Of a DNA stretch of 57,152 nucleotides, positions 50,939 to 57,152 are shown piece after piece (positions within the stretch are counted from its first letter, which is position 1; each line of letters opens with the position of its first letter). The translations under genes and the position numbers were made by a program. Source of the stretch: Desulfovibrionales bacterium (GTDB taxonomy: Bacteria; Desulfobacterota; Desulfovibrionia; Desulfovibrionales; Desulfovibrionaceae); NCBI GenBank assembly GCA_030156255.1, contig JASGMV010000020.1:1-57152 (forward strand), read 5' to 3'. The notes beneath the pieces were generated by a model. It was not told where the DNA came from. It made no database searches and saw nothing but the letters and a program-made list of their open reading frames with translations.

Positions 50939-51937
50939 TCAGACGTTGTTGGCGCGGCCTTTGCGTTTGCCTTTGGTGAGCTTTTTGACCACACAGGTTT
51001 CCGGGTCCTTGCCCTCCAGCTTCTCAAGGTCCACTTCGGCCCGGGCCGCGCCGCGGTGCCCGCCCGCCGAGCCGATGTCGCCGAATAGGGACTTGGCGAA
51101 CTTGCCCATATCCTTGCGTTGGCCGTCGCCGCGGAAAATGGCGATAAGTTTGTCGTCGAACTCCCCGCTGATGACGTTCCACGGCACCCCGTGCACGCGC
51201 ATGAAGAAGTCGGCTAGAATGACCAGAATGTCCGGGTTCTCCACCACGCCCATGTGTGCGTACAATCCCCCGCCGATCTGGCGCAGGTTGTAGAAAGCCC
51301 GGGAGAAGTAGCGCAGCCAGTCCAGATGAAACTCGCTGCGCGCGATGCGCTTGAGCAGCAGTTGGTCGGCGTGTTTGGACAAAAAGCGGAAGGCCTTGAT
51401 GTCCGCGTCCACGAAGGCGCGCTCGAAACTCTGGGTGTCGGCTTTGACGCCGTAAAGCAGCGCCGTGGCCAGGAGTTTACCGGGTCGGATATCGAGGTTG
51501 TAGAGGTACTCGGTGAGAATGGTGCAGGTGGCGCCGTATTCGGGTTTGATTTCTACGTAGGGAGCGACGACCGGATGTTCCGGGAGGATGGGATGGTGGT
51601 CGATGACGATGGAGAAGTCCAGTTTGGCGAATTCCGGGTTGTGATGCGGTTGCGAGTCCACCAATGCGAACTTATCATACTGCGCCACGAGGTTGGGAAT
51701 GCATTTTCTTGTCGGTATTCGCAGGTACCGGATCATGGCCAAATTATCGGGCCGTTTGATCTCGTTGATCTGGGTAATGCCCACGTCGGCGACCTTGCGC
51801 GCTAGAATGCGCTTGAGCCCCATGGCGGCTCCCAGCGCGTCGGGATCGGCGTTGATGACGATGAGCCACCGATCATCCTTGCACAGGAGCTTGAGCATAC
51901 CCTGCAACTGTTCTTCAAGCTGTCGAAAATACGCCAT
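50939..51937 (-). CDS. DHH-family phosphoesterase
   Basis: This 332-residue protein of the DHH/DHHA1 superfamily (RecJ/NrnA-like) hydrolyses phosphodiesters such as nanoRNA, short oligonucleotides or cyclic dinucleotide products. Motif I is VINADPDALGAAMG (Asn replaces the usual His), motif II FALVDSQP, motif III the DHHP in IVIDHHPILPEH, and the DHHA1 motif GSAGGHRGAARAE. A Lys/Arg-rich tail ends the protein. It is 10-12 bases from both cobU and polA. Its exact substrate is unknown; the Asn in motif I may lower metal binding. Confidence 0.92.
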   Translation of the reverse strand: MAYFRQLEEQLQGMLKLLCKDDRWLIVINADPDALGAAMGLKRILARKVADVGITQINEIKRPDNLAMIRYLRIPTRKCIPNLVAQYDKFALVDSQPHHNPEFAKLDFSIVIDHHPILPEHPVVAPYVEIKPEYGATCTILTEYLYNLDIRPGKLLATALLYGVKADTQSFERAFVDADIKAFRFLSKHADQLLLKRIARSEFHLDWLRYFSRAFYNLRQIGGGLYAHMGVVENPDILVILADFFMRVHGVPWNVISGEFDDKLIAIFRGDGQRKDMGKFAKSLFGDIGSAGGHRGAARAEVDLEKLEGKDPETCVVKKLTKGKRKGRANNV

Positions 51938-51947
51938 ATTCGCCCTT

Positions 51948-52487
51948 TCAGAATGCGGGTCCCTTGAGATGCAGCGGCAGGCCGGCGGCCACGAAGGTTA
52001 CCTGGTCGGCCGCATGGGCCACGGCCCGGTTCAATCCGCCAAGCTCCCGCACAAAGGCCCGGCTCGCGGCCTCTCCCGGACTCAGACCGAGCCCCGTCTC
52101 CTGCGACACCAAAATCAGGTCCGCAGGCCTGTGCGCTTCCGAACCGGCCTCGTCCCAGTGGGACAACACCTCCAGAAACGCCTCCCGTTGCTCTCGGACA
52201 ACGCCCAGCTCCCGGCAGGTGAACAACCAGAAGTCCAGGCTGTCGACCAGGATCGCCGACCATCGGCCGCGCTCCCGCTCCAGCGACGCAGCCAGCTCGG
52301 CCGCGACCTCCAGCACATCGATCCCCGCCGAACGCGAGCGGCGATGGGCCAGGATTTGCTCCCGGAAGGCCAGATCCCGGGCGCGGCCCGTCGCCACAAA
52401 AAGCTTTTCTCCCGCATGAGATCCCAGCAGGTCGAGCGCGACATCGGACTTGCCCGAGGCTTGTCCGCCCAACACCAGAGTTCTCAT
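51948..52487 (-). CDS. cobU: Adenosylcobinamide kinase / adenosylcobinamide-phosphate guanylyltransferase
   Basis: CobU phosphorylates adenosylcobinamide and transfers GMP to give adenosyl-GDP-cobinamide, the activated lower-ligand acceptor in cobamide assembly. The 179 residues have the P-loop TLVLGGQASGKS at the N-terminus, the segment LFVATGRA, AHRRSR in the region of the guanylylated His, ILVDSLDFWL and LILVSQETGLGLSP. The start at 52487 gives the family length but has only a weak site; ATG 52505 adds six residues. It is 34 bases from cbiR, matching a salvage pathway. Confidence 0.93.
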   Translation of the reverse strand: MRTLVLGGQASGKSDVALDLLGSHAGEKLFVATGRARDLAFREQILAHRRSRSAGIDVLEVAAELAASLERERGRWSAILVDSLDFWLFTCRELGVVREQREAFLEVLSHWDEAGSEAHRPADLILVSQETGLGLSPGEAASRAFVRELGGLNRAVAHAADQVTFVAAGLPLHLKGPAF

Positions 52488-52521
52488 TCCAAATTTCAAC
52501 GACATGCAGAGCCAGTATCTC

Positions 52522-53268
52522 TCAGCAGAAGGCTTCGGTGTCAAGCTTCGGGGCGCAAAGCAGCCCCTCAAGAACAACGGCCGACTCGCGATAGCCTTCC
52601 GGGTCAAAAACTTCAATCATTTTCACGGCGTCCTCTTTGGCCTGAGCCAGGACGCCGGCTGTAACATTTTGTCCTCTCTCGCTTAATTGGAGCATGGATG
52701 CGTGAGAAAATTGTGCTCCGGCGCCATGCAAATGCAGCATCCGTGTATGCCTGAAAAGGCCTGGAAGCGCCAGTGCGGCGTCCTGCCCATACTTGAGCGC
52801 GTGCCCCACGTCCAGGCAGACGCCGAAGCCAAGCCGTGAAATTTGCGGCCAAATTTCGGTCAGGTCGCAATCTTTAACATTTTCTATCAACACGCGCCCG
52901 GGAGCCCAGCCGGCCGCCTCGAAAGCGCGAGCCGCGGCCGCAAGCATGTCCGGCGGAGGAGGGTGCAGCACCGCGGCCCAGGGCGACAGGCGAGCGCATT
53001 TTTCCAACAATTTGCGGATTACCGCGAAACCGGCGTCAAAGCCCCTTTCCCAAGGCAAATCCAAGGGTAAGTGGAGATGAAATCGTAAGCCCGTCTCCGG
53101 CAGCCATGCCGGCAAGTCCGCCTCGCCATAGGCCAGGCAGGCCTCGGATTCAAACAGGCACACGCCGACCTCGGAGACCTCGGGCAGCCTCTGCGCGATC
53201 CATCGGCAGTTTTCGGCCACGGTTCCGGGCCAAAGAAACGAAGGCGCCGCCAGGTTCGAAACGGACAT
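52522..53268 (-). CDS. cbiR: Cobamide-remodelling phosphodiesterase CbiR (AP endonuclease 2 superfamily)
   Basis: This 248-residue TIM-barrel protein of the xylose isomerase/AP-endonuclease superfamily has metal-site segments FHLHLPLD, VLHPPPPD, VLIENVKDCD, VCLDVGHALKYG and MLHLHGAGA. CbiR hydrolyses cobamides to cobinamide phosphate and the alpha-riboside, allowing the lower ligand to be replaced. Adjacency to cobU, which acts on the product, supports that over sugar isomerase or endonuclease IV roles. A GGAG site lies 8 bases before the ATG. It is 16 bases after the EndoQ-UvrD gene. Confidence 0.82.
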   Translation of the reverse strand: MSVSNLAAPSFLWPGTVAENCRWIAQRLPEVSEVGVCLFESEACLAYGEADLPAWLPETGLRFHLHLPLDLPWERGFDAGFAVIRKLLEKCARLSPWAAVLHPPPPDMLAAAARAFEAAGWAPGRVLIENVKDCDLTEIWPQISRLGFGVCLDVGHALKYGQDAALALPGLFRHTRMLHLHGAGAQFSHASMLQLSERGQNVTAGVLAQAKEDAVKMIEVFDPEGYRESAVVLEGLLCAPKLDTEAFC

Positions 53269-53284
53269 GCGAGGCTCCGGCCCG

Positions 53285-56200
53285 CTAATCCAGCAGGCTC
53301 ACCGGTTTTTCGCTGATCACTTTGCGGGCCACCAGGGCCGAGCGGGTCCAATCGGTCTGCGGCAACTCGCGAATGAACCGCGAGGGAGACAACATCAGGT
53401 GTTTTCCGAAAAGTCGACGTTTGGCCGAGGAGCTCAGGTACAAAAGACGGCGGGCGCGCGTCAAACCCACATACAGCAGCCGGCGCTCTTCCTCCAGGTT
53501 GAACGACCGGCCCACGCCGCCCTCCGGCACCTTGCCCGTCAGCACGTCCACCCCGGCGAAGGGGAGCAAGCCCTCCTCCAGAGCCGGCAGGAAGACGGCC
53601 TCGAACTCCAGGCCCTTGGCCGCGTGCAAGGTCAGAATCTGCACCTTCTCGGCTCGGCGGGAGACCAGCTCCAGCTCGTTCTGCAGATTGATCCAGTTGA
53701 TAAGCCCGGTCCAAGTTTGATGCTCGTCAAAGGCCTTGCACAGCCGGTGAAAGGGTCTGCTTTCCCAGAACAGGTGGTCGAAAGGCTGGATGTCCGACAG
53801 GTAGGCGGCCAACCCCAACGGACCCTGGGCCAATATTTTTTCGGGCAGCGCCAACACATCTTCGGACTCGTCGTCCGCCAAACCGACCATCCGCCCGGCC
53901 GCGCGCAGAATGGTCGCCACGCGGGGCTCCGTCCAGAAGGCCTCCTCCTCGGGCGCGCTCACCGGAACGCCTTGCCGGGACAGCGCCTTCTCCAACGGGC
54001 CGATCAACGCCCGGAACCGGACCAGCACGGCCACGTCGCCCGGAGCCAGTTCTCCTTCGCCGCCGGCGTCGACCAGCGTGTGGCTGGTGGCGCCGATAAG
54101 CCGGCGGATGCGTTCGGCGATCCAGGATGCCTCGCGCTCGGGACCGGGCGCCTGGAAGAAATGAATTTCCGCGTTCGAAGGCTGCATAGCCTTGAGCTTG
54201 GCCGACTGCGGCGTCAATCCGTGGGCCGTGTCCAGAATGGCTTGGCGGGATCGATAGTTCTCCGCCAGCTCCACCACCGTCAGGTCCGGCCAACGCCCGC
54301 GCAAAACGCCTTCCGGATCGGAAACCGCGCCGCGAAAGCCATAGATGGACTGGTTTGGGTCGCCGATGGCGAAAAAGCCCTCCCCGTCCTTCCCGGCCAG
54401 GGAGCAGCACAGTTCGAGCTGCAGCGGGGTGAGGTCCTGCACCTCGTCCACCATGATCTGGGTGTAGGGATTGGCGTAGTTGCCGGCCCGAATCTGCTCC
54501 AGCCAGTAGACGAGCAAATCCGTATAATCGGCCAAATCCCAGGTCTGCTTCTGCCGTTCGTAGCGCTGCAAAGCCTCGGCCAGCTCCGGGGGCGCCGCCG
54601 CGTCGCCTTCGAGCGAGGCGTCCTGCGGGACATGGCGCTCGCGCGCGAGCATCAGTTCGGTATAGGCGCGCTTCAGACGAGCTCCGGACAGCTCCGGATT
54701 GACCCGGGCGAAGACGCGACGGGAGGTCTCCTCGTTCATGAGCACCGGGGGTTCGCCCCGGGACTCGGTCCAGTGTTCGAAAGCCAGGGCGTGCAGCGTG
54801 TCGGCCCGCGGCAAAACTTCGTTCTCTCCCCGCAGGCGCGCCAACCGCGCCCGCAGTTCGGCCGCGGCCCGCCGGGTGAAGGTCACCGCCAGAATGGACC
54901 GGGGATTGCCGCCTTCCTCCATCAGCCGGTTGACGCGGCCCATGAGCGTCTGGGTTTTGCCCGTGCCGGGTCCGGCCTTGACCAGCACCGGACCGGGGCC
55001 GGCCCCCAGCGCCGCCTTCTGCGCCGCATTGTACTCCAAAGGTCCGGTCGGCGCGCTCTCCAAGGGCAGTTCCCCCTCGGGGTCGGCCCTTTTCACCGGG
55101 TCCGGCGCCGCGACCTCCCGAACCTGGATCAGCGTTCCTCCGGAGTGGATTTCCCGGCGCTCCTTGTCCGTGAACACGGAAATGACGCCGTACTGGCCGT
55201 CGAATCCCGGCGTACGGATGACCTCGCTGCGCCGCATGCGGCCCAACCCCTCGGCCAACGGTTTGGAGTACTTGCCGAGCTCCTCCACCGGTGTTTCCTG
55301 CAGGATGTCCAGCTCCGAGCCGAACGCACGGAGCAGTTTGGCGTAAAAACTGGAGACCTTTTTGCTTCCGGCTCCCACGCCCAGCACCTCGGAGAGAATC
55401 TCCTTGAGCGGCACAAGGGACACGAAACCGGGACGGTTGTGCGGCTTGACCGGCTCGTCGCGGTCGGCCAGGTCCAGCACCCGGCTCAAGACTCCGGTGG
55501 TGAGCGGTTTCCCGCACACCGGGCAGATTCCGCGATGCTCGTGGGCCTCCCGCGGCTCCATGACCACCCCGCATTTGCGGTGCCCGTCCAGATGGTACTT
55601 CCCTTCCTCGGGGAAAAACTCCACGGTGCCCAGAAATTTGTGGCCCAGGCTTTCGCCGCGCAAGGCGTGGTACACGCCGTCGTAGGAAGGCTCGCCCTGG
55701 AACAGGTTGGCCTCCCGGGCGAGTTTTTCTCCGGAGTGCGCGTCGGAGTTGGACACCAGCCGAAACCGATCCAGTTTCGACCACATCCAGTTCATCTCCG
55801 GGTCCGACGACAGCCCGGTCTCCAAGGCGAAAATCTCGGAGGCCAGCTCGCCGTAGCACTCTTCAATGGAGTCGAATCCGGATTTTGAGCCGAACAAGGA
55901 AAACCACGGGGTCCAGATGTGCGCCGGGATGAGAAAGGCCCGCGGATGGCTCTCCAGCACCATCTCCAACAAATGGCGCGAGTCCAGGCCAAGAATGGGC
56001 CGGCCGTCCGAGGCCAGATTGCCCACTTGCGCCAGCTTGGCGTTGATGCGGCGCACGGCGTCGAAGTCCGGGGCGTAGATCAGGTTGTGCACCTTGCGCA
56101 CGCGGCCGCCGCGCTTGTAGATAGAGGAAATCTCGGCTTGGAGCATGAACCGCACCCGTCCGGAGGGTTCGGCGCCCAGCCAGGGAAGCTCCTTCAGCAG

Positions 56201-56416
56201 ACCGGAGGTGTTGCGGAGTTTGAAGAATCCCGTCCCGTCGGGCTCCAGTTGCTCCTCCAACTCAGCCAGCCACTCCGGATGAGTGAAATCCCCCGTGCCG
56301 ACGACGTCAATGCCCTTGACCATGGCCCACGCGGCCAGAAGCCGCGGTCCCAAAGACTTGCTGGTGGCCCGGGAAAACCTGGAATGAATGTGCAAATCGG
56401 CCGTAAACCGCTCCAT
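53285..56416 (-). CDS. EndoQ-like PHP nuclease fused to UvrD/Rep helicase
   Basis: The 1043-residue fusion has residues 1-415 matching endonuclease Q: PHP metal site D7/H9/H11 (DLHIHSRFSRATS), VGTGDFTHPEWL, AHIWTPWFSLFG, VSNSDAHSGEKL, then GKYHLDGHRKCG and CPVCGKPLTTGVLSRVLDLAD (zinc site C282, C298, C301). EndoQ nicks DNA 5' of deaminated bases. Residues 460-1043 are a complete superfamily-1 helicase: GPGTGKT (482-488), DEVQD, GDPNQSIYGFRG, NYRSRQAIL, LHAAKGLEFEAVFLP, LLYVGLTRARRLL. The start is set by the PHP motif and an AAGGGGG site. It heads the operon ending in polA. Confidence 0.9.
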   Translation of the reverse strand: MERFTADLHIHSRFSRATSKSLGPRLLAAWAMVKGIDVVGTGDFTHPEWLAELEEQLEPDGTGFFKLRNTSGLLKELPWLGAEPSGRVRFMLQAEISSIYKRGGRVRKVHNLIYAPDFDAVRRINAKLAQVGNLASDGRPILGLDSRHLLEMVLESHPRAFLIPAHIWTPWFSLFGSKSGFDSIEECYGELASEIFALETGLSSDPEMNWMWSKLDRFRLVSNSDAHSGEKLAREANLFQGEPSYDGVYHALRGESLGHKFLGTVEFFPEEGKYHLDGHRKCGVVMEPREAHEHRGICPVCGKPLTTGVLSRVLDLADRDEPVKPHNRPGFVSLVPLKEILSEVLGVGAGSKKVSSFYAKLLRAFGSELDILQETPVEELGKYSKPLAEGLGRMRRSEVIRTPGFDGQYGVISVFTDKERREIHSGGTLIQVREVAAPDPVKRADPEGELPLESAPTGPLEYNAAQKAALGAGPGPVLVKAGPGTGKTQTLMGRVNRLMEEGGNPRSILAVTFTRRAAAELRARLARLRGENEVLPRADTLHALAFEHWTESRGEPPVLMNEETSRRVFARVNPELSGARLKRAYTELMLARERHVPQDASLEGDAAAPPELAEALQRYERQKQTWDLADYTDLLVYWLEQIRAGNYANPYTQIMVDEVQDLTPLQLELCCSLAGKDGEGFFAIGDPNQSIYGFRGAVSDPEGVLRGRWPDLTVVELAENYRSRQAILDTAHGLTPQSAKLKAMQPSNAEIHFFQAPGPEREASWIAERIRRLIGATSHTLVDAGGEGELAPGDVAVLVRFRALIGPLEKALSRQGVPVSAPEEEAFWTEPRVATILRAAGRMVGLADDESEDVLALPEKILAQGPLGLAAYLSDIQPFDHLFWESRPFHRLCKAFDEHQTWTGLINWINLQNELELVSRRAEKVQILTLHAAKGLEFEAVFLPALEEGLLPFAGVDVLTGKVPEGGVGRSFNLEEERRLLYVGLTRARRLLYLSSSAKRRLFGKHLMLSPSRFIRELPQTDWTRSALVARKVISEKPVSLLD

Positions 56417-56723
56417 GGAGCCCCCTTGAAAGGTAACGGTGCATGACGTTTTTAGACCCTCCATCCGGGGAATGCAACCGCGTCTGCAGTTGAGCCGCGG
56501 CGGCCATCGAGGACAATGTTGGCGCCAAATCCGCCCCCATCGGCAAATCGGCGGGAGGATATCCTTGCCTGACGTTGTAATTTTCTTCTGGCGCCTTTTC
56601 TGCTAGACCGCTTTCGATGAACGAATCGGACAACCTGCAACACACCCAAGATTTGCGGCGTACGCCACCGGCGTGAGCGCGTCGTCGTCCACATCCATTC
56701 CAACCATCCAAGGAGCCTGAACC
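56417..56723. other. 307-bp divergent intergenic region
   Basis: It separates the EndoQ-UvrD operon (minus) from a small exported protein (plus) and must contain both promoters. I see no gene, strong hairpin or clear consensus promoter in it. Confidence 0.5.
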
Positions 56724-57095
56724 ATGAAAAAATCGACCCTCCTGCTGATCGCGGCCGCCTTGCTCTTCGCAACGCCCGCCCTGGCCGACTGGCGCAGCGA
56801 CGCCCCCAAGTCGATCGGCCAGTGCGTCAGCATGGGAGGATGCGGCGCATCCTCGTCGAAAACAGTGAAGACAAGCGGCCCCGGAGGCTCCAGCACGAGC
56901 ACGGAATCCACAGCGATGACGTGCCTTCAGTACGTCCGCACGGGGAAAGCTCCCGCCATGATCGTCATAAAGACCACGGATGAGGTGAACTTCGAACTGC
57001 TGGAGCAGAAGATGGGCGGCGCCAGCCAGTCGATCGGCTCCGGCCTCTCGCTCGACAGGGCTTTTGATCTCGCCAAAACCAAGTGCTCGGAGTGA
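56724..57095 (+). CDS. Small exported protein, unknown function
   Basis: The 123-residue protein has a Sec signal peptide (MKKSTLLLIAAALLFATPALA, cleavage after ALA) and a mature part of about 102 residues with a Ser/Thr/Gly-rich stretch (SSSKTVKTSGPGGSSTSTES). Four Cys (CVSMGGC, CLQYV and KTKC near the end) may form two disulfides in the periplasm. An AAGGAG site lies 8 bases before the ATG. No domain is recognised. It begins 307 bases from the repair operon and reads toward the window end. Confidence 0.8.
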   Translation: MKKSTLLLIAAALLFATPALADWRSDAPKSIGQCVSMGGCGASSSKTVKTSGPGGSSTSTESTAMTCLQYVRTGKAPAMIVIKTTDEVNFELLEQKMGGASQSIGSGLSLDRAFDLAKTKCSE

Positions 57096-57152
57096 TGGCG
57101 GCGTCCCTCACTCGTTCGTGACGGGGCGGAGATTCGTCGGACCTGTGTGCGG

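Noticed and set aside
53267-55888. Plus-strand open frame of 873 codons opposite the EndoQ-UvrD gene
   Set aside because: Antisense shadow of a gene with complete helicase and nuclease motifs.
1-57152. tRNA, rRNA or CRISPR features
   Set aside because: No cloverleaf with T-loop GGTTCGA context, no rRNA segments and no regularly spaced identical repeats were seen.

Overview
The window is GC-rich and densely coded. Gene content and style (many two-component genes, MCP/CheW, CbiR/CobU cobamide salvage, an EndoQ-helicase fusion, a pgl-like glycan locus) fit a deltaproteobacterium of the Desulfovibrio type. That assignment is inference; no rRNA or other marker is present. I found 51 protein-coding genes, no tRNA or rRNA, no CRISPR array and no intact insertion sequence. 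Two tandem 20-bp repeats at the left edge look like the end of an IS whose transposase would lie outside the window.

Layout. 0-5 kb: polar amino-acid ABC transporter (binding lipoprotein, permease with an extra periplasmic domain, ATPase), a 55-residue zinc ribbon and an MFS permease. 4.7-7.9 kb: Rrf2 regulator, then an MCP-CheW pair. 7.9-10.7 kb: OmpA-type lipoprotein, coiled-coil protein, zinc-ribbon/Yip1 membrane protein. 10.8-15.3 kb: trehalose synthase-maltokinase fusion and a cytidylate-kinase-like protein. 15.5-23 kb: signalling island with a sigma-54 response regulator, a receiver paralogous to its N-terminus, a TauE/SafE exporter with a small membrane partner, and a divergent, translationally coupled receiver-kinase-receiver-kinase-like operon followed by two small Cys proteins.

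23-37 kb: surface region. A 666-residue exported protein with 25 N-x-S/T sequons faces a six-gene operon asnB-GT4-phosphoglycosyltransferase-aminotransferase-4,6-dehydratase-ABC flippase, similar in content to the Campylobacter pgl N-glycosylation locus but without a visible oligosaccharyltransferase or acetyltransferase. A transglutaminase-like lipoprotein with 11 sequons diverges from it.

37-44.5 kb: small and hypothetical genes; an RsbW-like kinase (with an apparent -1 frameshift), STAS and Hpt module; a DMT permease with no ATG/GTG/TTG start (probable ATC start); FkbM methyltransferase; cold-shock protein; IF-1. 44.6-48.1 kb: a multidomain receiver-PAS-kinase-GGDEF-like protein and fumarase C. 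48.3-56.4 kb: a five-gene operon, EndoQ-UvrD fusion, CbiR, CobU, DHH phosphoesterase and DNA polymerase I, coupling putative repair of deaminated DNA with cobamide remodelling. A small exported protein closes the window.

Most notable: the EndoQ-UvrD fusion co-transcribed with polA, the pgl-like locus flanked by sequon-dense exported proteins, the frameshifted anti-sigma kinase, the ATC-start gene, and a dispersed palindromic repeat in three or four copies.
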